Made by a program: the position numbers and the translations under genes
The notes under the pieces: generated by a model
Told to the model about the DNA's origin: nothing
Seen by the model: only the letters and a program-made list of their open reading frames with translations
The model's database searches: none
Part shown: in pieces, positions 1 through 8,010 of the stretch
How positions within the stretch are numbered: the stretch's first letter is position 1
How the letters are laid out: every line of letters begins with the position of its first letter
NCBI GenBank assembly: GCA_963643465.1
Contig: CAVIJT010000012.1
Coordinates: 1 to 64,000 of the forward strand
Origin: CAG-411 sp963643465
GTDB lineage: Bacteria; Bacillota; Clostridia; Lachnospirales; Lachnospiraceae
Length of the DNA stretch: 64,000 bases
Reading direction: 5' to 3'

Positions 1-16
1 AGACAGTAATAGAAAG

Positions 17-182
17 ACTGATTTTTAGGGTAGCTGAAGTTCTCAAAGAGATAATAAGCAGAAAACTGATTTCTTTGAAGAATATCGAAAAGCCCCGAAT
101 TTTGGGGCTTTTCTTATGCTTTAAAATTTTGAAAAAACTAATAAATAATGACGTTAAAAGTCGAACAGATCTAAAAATCAGT
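17..182. repeat. 12-bp inverted repeat flanking a terminator
   Basis: ACTGATTTTTAG at 17-28 reappears as its exact reverse complement at 171-182. The two copies bracket the terminator at 88-112. The pair could be the ends of a small decayed element or chance in AT-rich sequence. No transposase or target duplication is visible. Confidence 0.25.
88..113 (+). terminator. intrinsic terminator of a gene upstream of the window
   Basis: A perfect 9-bp stem (AAAAGCCCC at 88-96 with GGGGCTTTT at 104-112) has a 7-nt loop and a short T run. The A tract on the 5' side lets it work in both directions. It probably ends the transcript entering from the left edge. Confidence 0.8.
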
Positions 183-215
183 TCTGCTTTGAAAGAAGTT
201 TAGGAGGTAATTAAA

Positions 216-926
216 ATGAAATTATTGAAACATTCACGTACAATGTTGTTTACAGTAGGTATGATGGCTTTGGCTTTAACAGCTTGTGGTAGTAATGAAG
301 AGGCGAACAAAGGAACAGAAGAGACAACACCAGTCGTTGAAACAGAAGAGGCAACACCAGCCGTTGAAACAGAAGAGACAACACCAGCTGGTGAAACTTC
401 AAGTGATGCAACAACAATCACAGAAGATGAGGCAATTAACTTGGTTAAGGCAGAAATGGGAGAAGATTTTAGCTATATTCCTGCCGATGAACTTGAGGAG
501 AAAGATGGTAGCCAGTATTATGTAATTTATGTTAAGATGCTTTTAGATGAAGGTAATATGACAACAGTGGCTACATATATGGTAAAAACTGACGGTTCGG
601 AATGGTTTGATAAAGATGCGGTGAATTATACAGGTGAATATGTTCGAACTGATGATGTTGGAGAAGTAACATTTGTTGTTTCAGAAGATGGTACTTTTGA
701 GATGACTACAACTGGTGAAGTGAATCAGGTAGTTAGTGGAAAATACAAACCAGGAGTTACTGATAGTGCAAGTGTTATTGAATTATTATTGTATCCAAAC
801 AAGAATGTTGTAGATGGTAAGGAAGAAGTAATAGAAAACGTAGAAGAAAGCGGTAAAGCAGTGATTGAAGGCGACAAGCTTACGTTAACAATGGAAAGTG
901 AAGATACCGTATTTACAAAAAAGTAA
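216..926 (+). CDS. secreted lipoprotein with acidic Thr/Pro repeats
   Basis: A 236-aa lipoprotein precursor. The signal peptide is followed by the lipobox LTAC with the lipid-modified cysteine at residue 24, so the mature protein should be anchored on the outer face of the membrane. Residues 34-60 hold three 9-residue repeats (TEETTPVVE, TEEATPAVE, TEETTPAGE), encoded by 27-bp DNA repeats at 315-395, which look like a flexible stalk. The rest is an acidic mixed alpha/beta region with no domain I recognise. It resembles the many small clostridial lipoproteins of unknown function. AGGAGG about 10 nt upstream supports the start, and the gene appears monocistronic, with a terminator just downstream. 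Confidence 0.8.
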   Translation: MKLLKHSRTMLFTVGMMALALTACGSNEEANKGTEETTPVVETEEATPAVETEETTPAGETSSDATTITEDEAINLVKAEMGEDFSYIPADELEEKDGSQYYVIYVKMLLDEGNMTTVATYMVKTDGSEWFDKDAVNYTGEYVRTDDVGEVTFVVSEDGTFEMTTTGEVNQVVSGKYKPGVTDSASVIELLLYPNKNVVDGKEEVIENVEESGKAVIEGDKLTLTMESEDTVFTKK

Positions 927-952
927 TTTGTAAATAAAATAAGTGATTTTTA

Positions 953-1003
953 AATGCCCCCAAAGAGTGTGAATGATAGTGTTCTACTTTTTGGGGGCAT
1001 TGA
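953..1003 (+). terminator. intrinsic terminator of the lipoprotein gene
   Basis: AATGCCCCC (953-961) pairs with GGGGGCATT (993-1001). The long loop can pair further (AAAG with CTTT). The hairpin begins about 26 bp after the stop codon. The following T tract is poor, so termination may be partial. Confidence 0.65.
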
Positions 1004-1139
1004 TTATAAGAATATTTTGATACCTACGTTACAAGGGGCGTAAAGCGGACTTCCGCCTGTTCGATTATGTCCCCCAAAATTTGCGGAACAAGATACATTC
1101 TTTACCCATAGATTAAAGTAGTTTAAAAGAATTTAGGAA

Positions 1140-1400
1140 GATAGATGTTATAATGAGGCCAGTAAGGTCGATATAATAAATATGGTATTACATGAGAAGA
1201 ATTAGTGATGAAGATGTTAGCGGTTTGATAAGAACTCCATGAAATGGGAAATGCAAGAAAGGAATTGAAAGATGGGTAAATACATGCGAAGTAGCTTCTC
1301 GGTGCAGTAGTAAATCTGGCAACAGATGCATCGAGTAGTAGAATTGTTGTCAGTAGCTGCACTTTAAAAAATATGGATTTGGAAATATTTGACTCAGACG
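1140..1400 (+). pseudogene. possible remnant of a GNAT acetyltransferase
   Basis: No intact gene lies between 1004 and 1507. Fragments in different frames resemble parts of a GNAT acetyltransferase: an ATG at 1192 starting MRRISDEDVSGL, then ELHEMGNARKEL in another frame, then VVNLATDASS and finally LHFKKYGFGNI, like the usual C-terminal 'LYEKYGF' element. At least three frame changes or stops separate them. No single stretch is long enough to be sure, so this may be chance. The rest of the interval (1004-1139 and 1401-1490) shows nothing recognisable. Confidence 0.25.
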
Positions 1401-1507
1401 GTAGGGATTCATAAATAAATTTAGACTATGGAGCCTTGTATATACTTGTACAAACTGTATTTGGTATGTGTGAAGTTTGAGTATTTGATTATAAAGGAGC
1501 AGCTAAA

Positions 1508-2269
1508 ATGAAGAAATTAGAATTAAAAAAATATTGGAAATCAGAAGAACAAGTAGCACATATAAAGGGATGGGATTTTTCATACATAGAAGGTAGATTT
1601 CGTTCCTATGAGGATGAATTGTCATGGGATTATGGGAAGATTGCGAAAGAGTTTTTGAATGCAGAGGCTAACCTACTGGATATTGATACTGGCGGTGGAG
1701 AGATACTGCTGTCCTTCCAGCATCCTTATAATTTAACGACAGTTACAGAAGGATATACTCCAAATGTGAAACTATGTGAAGAACGTTTGGGGAGAAAAGG
1801 TATCCGCGTTTGTGAGGTTACGGATTATGCCAATATGCCATTTGAAGACAATGAGTTTGACGTTATACTAAATCGGCATGGTGCTTATGATGTCGAGGAA
1901 TTATACCGCATTTTGAAGCCTGGTGGGGTATTTATTACACAGCAGGTAGGAGAGGATAACGATAGGGAATTAGTAAAGTTTCTGCTTCCAGAATGTGAAA
2001 AATTATATCAGGGAATGAATCTATTGGTGCAAAAAGAGTTATTTAGAAATGCAGGTTTTGATGTTCTCATGAGTCAGGAAGAATATCAACCAATAGAATT
2101 TTATGATGTTGGTGCATTGGTATGGTTTGCAAGAATTATACAGTGGGAATTTGTGAATTTTTCAGTAGAAAAGTGCTTTTCGCAGTTACTGGAAGCACAA
2201 CAGCTGATTGAAAAAGAGGGCTGTATAAAAGGGCGTGTTCATAGATATTTGATTGTGGCTAGAAAATAG
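1508..2269 (+). CDS. class I SAM-dependent methyltransferase
   Basis: A 253-aa protein with a Rossmann methyltransferase fold of the type-11 group. SAM-binding motif I is LLDIDTGGGE (residues 56-65). Downstream, the acidic NEFDVILNRHG region and the RILKPGGVFI strand are the usual later motifs. The substrate cannot be read from the sequence; such stand-alone enzymes act on small molecules or RNA. AAGGAG at 1494-1499, 8 nt before the ATG, gives a firm start. It has its own downstream hairpin and no functional partner beside it. Confidence 0.85.
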   Translation: MKKLELKKYWKSEEQVAHIKGWDFSYIEGRFRSYEDELSWDYGKIAKEFLNAEANLLDIDTGGGEILLSFQHPYNLTTVTEGYTPNVKLCEERLGRKGIRVCEVTDYANMPFEDNEFDVILNRHGAYDVEELYRILKPGGVFITQQVGEDNDRELVKFLLPECEKLYQGMNLLVQKELFRNAGFDVLMSQEEYQPIEFYDVGALVWFARIIQWEFVNFSVEKCFSQLLEAQQLIEKEGCIKGRVHRYLIVARK

Positions 2270-2351
2270 AATAGTAACTATTTAAGCAAGGTTTTACAGT
2301 GATAAGAAAGTATTCACAACAAGTTATCACTAACGCTGCCAGACAGGATAT

Positions 2352-2399
2352 AAACAGAGAGGTAATCACTTTCAAAGGTGGTTGTCTCTCTGTTTTGTT
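2352..2399 (+). terminator. intrinsic terminator between convergent genes
   Basis: AAACAGAGAG (2352-2361) pairs with CTCTCTGTTT (2386-2395), with further partial pairing inside and a T-rich tail. It lies between the methyltransferase gene and the convergent GNAT gene, whose stop codon is at 2472, and can serve the + strand. Confidence 0.75.
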
Positions 2400-2471
2400 G
2401 CTTGTGTCCTGTTACGCAGTGAAATGGTTTCATACTTCCTTATGACCTAAAACATGTTTTTTATGAATATT

Positions 2472-3371
2472 TTATGCGTGAGAAAGTTCTGGGAAATAAA
2501 GTTTTTCCGTTTCAATTTTTTTTAGTTTTTCTCCATAATAGAAGAGTCTATAATCGTCTCCGCCATCATAAATCTGTGGAATAAATAGAGAAGCATCCTC
2601 TGTACAAGGTGTAAACCCAAGAATTAGGCTGGTATATTCGCTCTGTATTCGGGTGAGAATATCTTCTAAAGAAACTTTTTTGGGGCAAATGATGCTTTGT
2701 AAAGAGAGGTTATGACTGTCTTTCTCCATAACTATATAGCAATCCAATTTGTGGCAATAGTAAACTTGTTCCAGTTCTGAAGTATAAAACATTTGCAGAC
2801 CATATTTATTTTGGTGTTCAAAGGCAGAATGAACCGCGCTTTGACGTACTGCTTTTTTATAATTTTCTTTATGTAATAGTGCTGTTGATTTTATTGGGTG
2901 AAAACAATCGTCGTACTCTCTTTTCTTTGCCTTATTCTGCATTTTTGACAGCATATTTTCTTTTAGTATATATTGATATTGCGTACCTCTGGAAAAGCCC
3001 AGTTTGTCATAAAAGCCCAAAGCGTCAAGAGTGCCAAATAAATAGATTCCATCACAGTTTCCTGTATAATCAGCCAGTACGGTCTCTATTAATTTTCTGG
3101 CATATCCTTGATTTCGAAATTCCTTTCTAGTCATAACAGTTCCTAGTTGAATATAATAGGTTTCTTTTCCGTGCTGCATAAATTTCATTCGATTTACAGA
3201 AACATTTGCAATTAACTTTCCGTCTTGTTCATAAGAGTAAGGAATATAATCACCTTCATAATATCCGTTTATTACCCAGTTTTCGAAATTAAATCCAAAA
3301 GTTTCTTCCGTTAAATCATTTAAGTGATGACGCAAACAAGCATCCTTCATATAGTTTTTTATCAATTGCAT
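2472..3371 (-). CDS. GNAT family N-acetyltransferase with extra C-terminal domain
   Basis: A 299-aa protein. The N-terminal half is a GNAT acyl-CoA transferase: TRKEFRNQGYARKLIETVL matches the acetyl-CoA-binding motif A (R/Q-x-x-G-x-A), and LFGTLDALGFYDKLGFSRG is the C-terminal 'F/Y..LGF' element. The remaining ~150 residues form a second domain that I do not recognise, as in two-domain Eis-like or antibiotic-acetyltransferase-like proteins. The substrate is unknown. The start is supported by AAAGGGG on the minus strand about 10 nt upstream. Transcribed alone, convergent with the methyltransferase gene. Confidence 0.8.
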   Translation of the reverse strand: MQLIKNYMKDACLRHHLNDLTEETFGFNFENWVINGYYEGDYIPYSYEQDGKLIANVSVNRMKFMQHGKETYYIQLGTVMTRKEFRNQGYARKLIETVLADYTGNCDGIYLFGTLDALGFYDKLGFSRGTQYQYILKENMLSKMQNKAKKREYDDCFHPIKSTALLHKENYKKAVRQSAVHSAFEHQNKYGLQMFYTSELEQVYYCHKLDCYIVMEKDSHNLSLQSIICPKKVSLEDILTRIQSEYTSLILGFTPCTEDASLFIPQIYDGGDDYRLFYYGEKLKKIETEKLYFPELSHA

Positions 3372-3506
3372 TCTGCTATATCCCCTTTCGTAAATGATTT
3401 ATCTATAAATAAATTGTATAGCATCCTAAGAAGGAAATCTATCTCAAGAACTTTTATAAAAAAGAATAAGTTACTGTGCATGTAAACTGTAACAAGAATA
3501 CGTCAA

Positions 3507-3545
3507 AAAATCATCCACCAAATACTCAGTGGATGATTTTAAAGG
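3507..3545. terminator. strong bidirectional terminator hairpin
   Basis: A perfect 12-bp stem (AAAATCATCCAC at 3507-3518 and GTGGATGATTTT at 3529-3540) has a 10-nt loop and A/T tracts on both sides. On the minus strand it ends the transcript of the small gene at 3650-3796. Confidence 0.85.
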
Positions 3546-3548
3546 GGA

Positions 3549-3620
3549 TTAACGAAATAAAGTTTCTACATAATTGCGCATTTCATTACGGGATGTGAAA
3601 ATGAAGCGTGTTTTATTCAC
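3549..3620 (-). other. short open remnant downstream of the small gene
   Basis: On the minus strand, after the stop of the 48-aa gene and before the terminator, a frame open from the preceding gene's 3' end continues to a stop at 3549-3551. It reads CKAFVNKTRFIFTS then RNEMRNYVETLFR. A GTG at 3620 would give 23 residues, but it has no good ribosome site. The amphipathic, gene-like ending suggests the tail of a degraded or frameshifted gene, or a second tiny peptide. I do not recognise it. Confidence 0.25.
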
Positions 3621-3649
3621 AAATGCTTTACAGAGAAAAGAGAGCGGGG

Positions 3650-3796
3650 TTATTCCCTGCTCTCTCCACCTGGACCATCTTTTCGAGGTCGTGTAGACTC
3701 TGGAAGTGGTTCCACATTGTAATTGGTTTTATTTTTTGGCAGATCCACTTTAGGGATATTGTCATCATCGTAGGTGTTTTTTGTTTTGTTATTCAT
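3650..3796 (-). CDS. 48-aa hydrophilic small protein with RPRKDGPGGE tail
   Basis: A small gene: ATG at 3794-3796, 48 codons and TAA. GAAAGGATGG stands about 8 nt upstream on the minus strand, a good ribosome site. The product starts MNNKTKNTYDDDNIPKVD, has no signal or membrane segment, is rich in Asn/Lys/Asp/Pro and ends PESTRPRKDGPGGESRE. A strong terminator follows at 3507-3540, so it has a unit of its own. I do not know a function. The charged body and conserved-looking Gly-Pro-Gly-Gly tail could fit a small regulatory protein or the precursor of a modified or secreted peptide, but no maturation enzyme is adjacent. Confidence 0.65.
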   Translation of the reverse strand: MNNKTKNTYDDDNIPKVDLPKNKTNYNVEPLPESTRPRKDGPGGESRE

Positions 3797-3944
3797 ATTG
3801 CACCATCCTTTCAATAGTATGGTGTGCATAATGTGAAAAATTTATACCGCACACAATTATAAAAAAGATAGTAAAAACAATAATAGCAAAATGTAAAAGT
3901 GTAGTTATCAAAATTATAATTGCATTATAAACGTAGATTAGATA

Positions 3945-3973
3945 TTGCTAGAGTTGCAAAAGCATAATATAAT
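3945..3973 (+). promoter_or_regulatory. sigma-A-type promoter of the first ABC exporter
   Basis: TTGCTA (3945-3950), a 17-nt spacer and TATAAT (3968-3973), about 90 bp upstream of the ATPase gene. The interval 3797-3944 is AT-rich with nothing else I can support. Confidence 0.65.
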
Positions 3974-4060
3974 AATAAAAGTGCGAAGATGTGTATAAGA
4001 AACAAGTCTTAGCTACATATCATTTGCATTGGATACTTAGATTGATAGAAGGAGTAGGGT

Positions 4061-4972
4061 ATGAAATTAGAAGTAAAAAATTTGAAAAAAACTTTTAGTG
4101 GAAAAGAAGTGTTGCATGGCATTTCCTTCTCAGTGGAAAGTGGAAAGGCATTGGGACTTTTAGGACGAAATGGTGCAGGAAAAACGACTACCATTCGAAT
4201 TCTAATGGATGTGTTTCATGCCAATGAGGGAGAAATCTTATTGGATGGAAAACCATTTGTGCCGGGCAAACATCAGATTGGATATTTGCCAGAGGAGAGA
4301 GGGTTATATCCAAAAAGAAAAGTCATTGAACAGATGGTATATCTTGCCATGTTGCGAAACGTACCAAGAAAAAAAGCAACTGCCAATGCAAAAAAATGGT
4401 TGGAACGTTTGGAAGTGTCACAATATGAGAATGATTTGTTAGAAACTTTGTCAAAAGGAAATCAGCAAAAAGTGCAGTTGGCTTCTATTTTAGTATGCGA
4501 TCCAGAGATTGTCATATTAGATGAACCATTTAGTGGACTTGACCCGGTTAATTCACAGATTTTACAGGATGTAGTAAAAGAACTGATTGCAGAAGGAAAG
4601 ATTGTGATTTTCTCCAGCCATCAAATGAGCTATGTAGAGGAATTTTGTGAGGATATCGTAATTATCAATCAGGGAGAAGTGGTGTTGGAAGGAAGTTTAG
4701 ATGAAATCAAGCGTGCCTATGGAAAGAATCGTTTGGTGTTAAAGGATACCAGCAGTACGGTAGAAGAATTTTCACAATATTGCAAGCAGCAGTTAGCAGA
4801 TGTGCTTACGGTTAATGGAGAAACCAAAGAGGCAGTTATTGTAAAACTGTTGGAAGGTAAGACAAGAAGAAATCTATTAGAAACTTTGCTTGCAAAAGAT
4901 ATAGAGATTGAACAATTTGATACCTATAAACCATCGTTGAATGATATATTTGTAGAAAGGGTGGGAGACTAA
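4061..4972 (+). CDS. ABC-2 exporter ATP-binding protein (NatA-like)
   Basis: A 303-aa ATPase of an ABC-2 export system. Walker A is GRNGAGKT (residues 35-42), the signature is LSKGNQQKVQ, Walker B is VILDEPFSGLDP and the switch His is in FSSHQMSYVEE. About 80 residues after the nucleotide-binding domain match the C-terminal DUF4162 extension common in NatA-type ATPases. It should pair with the permease that starts 1 nt after its stop codon, as in Na+ or drug exporters of the NatAB group. The substrate cannot be told. AAGGAG-like sequence precedes the ATG. Confidence 0.9.
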   Translation: MKLEVKNLKKTFSGKEVLHGISFSVESGKALGLLGRNGAGKTTTIRILMDVFHANEGEILLDGKPFVPGKHQIGYLPEERGLYPKRKVIEQMVYLAMLRNVPRKKATANAKKWLERLEVSQYENDLLETLSKGNQQKVQLASILVCDPEIVILDEPFSGLDPVNSQILQDVVKELIAEGKIVIFSSHQMSYVEEFCEDIVIINQGEVVLEGSLDEIKRAYGKNRLVLKDTSSTVEEFSQYCKQQLADVLTVNGETKEAVIVKLLEGKTRRNLLETLLAKDIEIEQFDTYKPSLNDIFVERVGD

Positions 4973-4973
4973 C

Positions 4974-6236
4974 ATGAAACGATTTGCAACGGTATTTCAG
5001 TTTGAATTAAAAAGTTATGTGAAAAATAAATCCTTTGTGATTTCTACCATTTTGATTGCACTTGTGCTTGGTATTGTTATGTTTGTTCCAAATGTCATTG
5101 ATATGTCAGATGTTTTGGGAATTTCTACAGAAGAAACCCCAAAAGCTGAAAAAGAAGATAAGGACAAAGAGGCAGAAGAAGAGAAAAGTCGTTACGGATT
5201 ATTAGATACCAATGGATATTTTGCGGATACCAGTTTGTTAGAAGCTTATTATGAAGATGTGGAGTTTGTCAGTTATTCTGATGAGAAATCTTTGAAAGAT
5301 GCGGTTGAAAAAGAGAAAATTGAAGCTGGTTTTATTGTGGAAGATGATCTTCATTTCCGATATTTAGTTTGGAATAATAGCATGTATGGAGAAGATGTGA
5401 CAGGATTTCAGCAGGCTATGACTTTGTTACATAAACAGTTGTATTGTCAAGAGAAAAACTTAGATTTTGAGGACCTTACAACTACATATGATGCACCAGT
5501 AGAATATGAACAGGAAGTTCTTGGAAAGGATGCCAGCGATAATTATTGGTATTCCTATGCGTTAGTAATTATCATATTTACCATAATTGTGCTTTATTGT
5601 GTAATGATAGCTACTTCTGTTACCAGTGAAAAGAGTAATCGTGCCATTGAAGTTTTAGTTACCAGCATTGACTCTAAATATTTGTTGTTTGGAAAGGTAT
5701 TAGCTGGAGCTTTTGCAGCTATTTTGCAGGTGGGAATTATTCTTGCTACAACGCTGATTTGTTACCAGATTAATCGAGATGTTTGGGGAGGAACCCTAGA
5801 TTCTATTTTGAATATTCCAGCAAATGTATTGTGGGCGTTTGCCATGTTTGGTATTGGAGGATTTTTATTCTACGCCTTTTTGTATGGAGCCCTTGGAGCT
5901 TTGGTTTCAAAGACAGAGGATGTGAACAAAGCTACTGGAAGTTTACAGATGATAGTAATGCTAGTATATTTTGTTGTCCTGTTCCAGCTTGGCAATGTGG
6001 ATGGCCCTTTGATTAAAGTGTGTTCTTTCCTTCCAATCAGTTCCTATTCTGCAATGTTTGTTCGCATTGCCATGGGAAATGTGGAAGTATGGGAAATTGC
6101 AGTATCTTTTGCAATTTTGGTAGCATCCACCATTGGAGTAGGCTGGCTTGCTGCGAAGATTTACCGTATGGGAACACTTCGTTATGGAAATCCTATTTCC
6201 ATTAAAAATGCACTTAAGAATTTGAAAAACGAATAA
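4974..6236 (+). CDS. ABC-2 exporter permease (NatB-like)
   Basis: A 420-aa permease. One N-terminal membrane segment (about residues 20-40) is followed by a ~150-residue charged external domain (an acidic KEDKDKEAEEEK patch, then DTNGYF). A block of five or six C-terminal segments includes the ABC-2 signature region (TSEKSNRAIEVLVTSI), the usual architecture of NatB/YhaP-type permeases. It starts 1 nt after the ATPase stop codon, so the pair is translationally coupled. NatB of Bacillus exports sodium, but related pairs handle drugs or peptides, so the substrate is open. Confidence 0.88.
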   Translation: MKRFATVFQFELKSYVKNKSFVISTILIALVLGIVMFVPNVIDMSDVLGISTEETPKAEKEDKDKEAEEEKSRYGLLDTNGYFADTSLLEAYYEDVEFVSYSDEKSLKDAVEKEKIEAGFIVEDDLHFRYLVWNNSMYGEDVTGFQQAMTLLHKQLYCQEKNLDFEDLTTTYDAPVEYEQEVLGKDASDNYWYSYALVIIIFTIIVLYCVMIATSVTSEKSNRAIEVLVTSIDSKYLLFGKVLAGAFAAILQVGIILATTLICYQINRDVWGGTLDSILNIPANVLWAFAMFGIGGFLFYAFLYGALGALVSKTEDVNKATGSLQMIVMLVYFVVLFQLGNVDGPLIKVCSFLPISSYSAMFVRIAMGNVEVWEIAVSFAILVASTIGVGWLAAKIYRMGTLRYGNPISIKNALKNLKNE

Positions 6237-6243
6237 AATAAAA

Positions 6244-6325
6244 CTCCACCCACGTGAGTAATTTTAGGTAGGAAATGCCAGAAAAGTGTAGGCAGCTAGT
6301 TTGTACATGTGGGTGGAGATTTTTT
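6244..6325 (+). terminator. long-loop terminator hairpin
   Basis: CTCCACCCAC (6244-6253) pairs exactly with GTGGGTGGAG (6309-6318), followed by ATTTTTT. The 55-nt loop is unusually large and contains partial internal pairing. It separates the two ABC operons. The next gene could be read from an upstream codon inside this stem, but its ribosome site favours 6373. Confidence 0.55.
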
Positions 6326-6372
6326 ATCGTTATAACAGGAGAAAAGACAAAAGAGATAGAGGGAGAGAGCGT

Positions 6373-7182
6373 ATGATAGAAGTGAATCATATTAGTAAGG
6401 AGTTTGTATCACCGAAAAAATATCCGGGGCTAAAAGGTGCCATAAAAGGATTGTTTTCCAAAGAAAAGGTGATAAAAAAGGCAGTGGATGACATTTCTTT
6501 TCAAATTCAAGATGGGGAGATTGTAGGTTATATTGGGAGCAATGGAGCAGGAAAATCTACAACTATTAAAATGATGACAGGAATTCTTACTCCAACTACA
6601 GGAAATTGTATTGTAAATGGGGTGGACCCAAATAAGAAGAGAAAAGAAAATGCACAGAATATTGGAGTTGTTTTTGGGCAGAGGACACAACTTTGGTGGG
6701 ATTTACCTCTTAGTGAGTCCTTTACTATTCTAAAAGAAATTTATAATGTATCAGAGGAAGAATACAAAAAGCAGATGGAGTTTTTAAATGAGGTATTGGA
6801 GTTGTCGGAGTTTTTTGACCGACCAGTTAGAAACTTGTCTCTTGGACAACGGATGCGTGCGGATTTAGGAGCTGCTTTATTACATAATCCCAAAGTCCTT
6901 TATTTAGACGAGCCTACCATTGGACTGGATGTATTAGTAAAAGATAATATTCGAAAAGCAATTAAAGAAATAAATGAGAAATACCATACAACGGTAATTC
7001 TGACTACACATGATATTGGAGACATTGAGGAGTTATGCGATCGCATTATCATTATTGATGAGGGAAAGAAGATTTACGATGGCGGAATAGAAGAATTGAA
7101 AGCAAGTTATGACAGTGACTTAACAGAAATCGTAAAAGAGATTTATCAGCATGGTATGAACAAAGGGGAGGTGGAGGCATGA
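6373..7182 (+). CDS. ABC-2 exporter ATP-binding protein (COG4586 type)
   Basis: A 269-aa ATPase with Walker A GSNGAGKS (residues 55-62), an LSLGQRMRADLGAALLHNP signature region, Walker B VLYLDEPTIGLD and switch His in TTHDIGDIEEL. The long N-terminal lead (KYPGLKGAIKGLF before the NBD proper) and the QRTQLWWDLP Q-loop are typical of COG4586 ATPases, which work with two different six-helix permeases, as found in the next two genes. The start at 6373 is chosen because a GAGGGAGAG site precedes it; the longer reading would begin inside the terminator stem. It overlaps the next gene by 4 nt. Confidence 0.9.
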   Translation: MIEVNHISKEFVSPKKYPGLKGAIKGLFSKEKVIKKAVDDISFQIQDGEIVGYIGSNGAGKSTTIKMMTGILTPTTGNCIVNGVDPNKKRKENAQNIGVVFGQRTQLWWDLPLSESFTILKEIYNVSEEEYKKQMEFLNEVLELSEFFDRPVRNLSLGQRMRADLGAALLHNPKVLYLDEPTIGLDVLVKDNIRKAIKEINEKYHTTVILTTHDIGDIEELCDRIIIIDEGKKIYDGGIEELKASYDSDLTEIVKEIYQHGMNKGEVEA

Positions 7183-7997
7183 CGAAAAAATTTCGTGTAT
7201 ACCTTCCATTTGCTCTAAATGAAATAAAAAGACAGATGGCATATAAAGGGGCGTTCTATTTGTTTCTATTTACAGAAATGTTTTCCTCTTTTATTGCTTT
7301 CTATCTTTGGATGGCAATTTATAAGAGTTCGGACAGCGGAACCCTTGGAGGAATGACACAACAGGAAATGGTAGTGTATGTGTTTATTTCTTTTATTACT
7401 TCTCAGATGGTTATGATTTCTATTTCGGACCGAATCAGTGATGATGTAATAAAAGGAACTGTGGCAATGAACTTAATTAAACCCATAGACTACCGTGCCA
7501 GTTTGCTTTCGGTTGCCTGTGGGCAGATGGTATATCGTTTTTTTGTACCTTCCCTGCTTATTTGGATAGGTTTAGAGGCTTATCGCTGTTTTGGGATGGG
7601 CATTGGAAATGTGGCATGGTGGGAACTGGCGGCATATCTAATTAGTTGTGTTTTGAGTATGTTCATCTATGTATTGTTTGATTTTTGTTTTGGAATGATT
7701 GCTTTTTTTACCAGCTACATTTTTGGGTTGCAGTTGGTAAAAAGTGCGATTTTAAGTTTTTTGACGGGACAGCTCATTCCACTTAGCTTTTTTCCTGACA
7801 CAGTGCAGAAAGTATTTTCTTTTCTTCCTTTTTCGTCCATGGTGTATACGCCTACGATGATTTATTTAGGAAAATATGCCGGAAAAGCGTTGTTTTTGGC
7901 ACTGGGAAAGCAAATGCTTTGGGTAGTTTTATTGTATCTGTTTGGAAGTGTAATATGGAAACAAGTGACAAAACGTTTAGTTGTACTTGGTGGTTAA
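7179..7997 (+). CDS. ABC-2 exporter permease, first subunit (COG4587 type)
   Basis: A 272-aa integral membrane protein with about six transmembrane segments. It begins with a cytoplasmic stretch (FALNEIKRQMAYKG) and carries a DDVIKGTVAMNLIKPIDY element typical of this permease family (PF06182-like). Its start overlaps the ATPase stop (ATGA). With the next gene it should form a heterodimeric permease. Related trios have been linked to drug or viologen export; nothing here fixes the substrate. Confidence 0.85.
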   Translation: MTKKFRVYLPFALNEIKRQMAYKGAFYLFLFTEMFSSFIAFYLWMAIYKSSDSGTLGGMTQQEMVVYVFISFITSQMVMISISDRISDDVIKGTVAMNLIKPIDYRASLLSVACGQMVYRFFVPSLLIWIGLEAYRCFGMGIGNVAWWELAAYLISCVLSMFIYVLFDFCFGMIAFFTSYIFGLQLVKSAILSFLTGQLIPLSFFPDTVQKVFSFLPFSSMVYTPTMIYLGKYAGKALFLALGKQMLWVVLLYLFGSVIWKQVTKRLVVLGG

Positions 7998-8010
7998 GGG
8001 GGAATGCAAT

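Noticed and set aside
3..203. Open + strand frame at the left edge running through the terminator
   Set aside because: It crosses a perfect terminator and continues into AT-rich spacer to just before the lipoprotein gene's ribosome site. It has no known motif and is probably open by chance.
6301..6372. Longer start for the second ABC ATPase
   Set aside because: The codon at 6301 lies between the arms of a terminator and has no ribosome site; the added residues do not fit the family.
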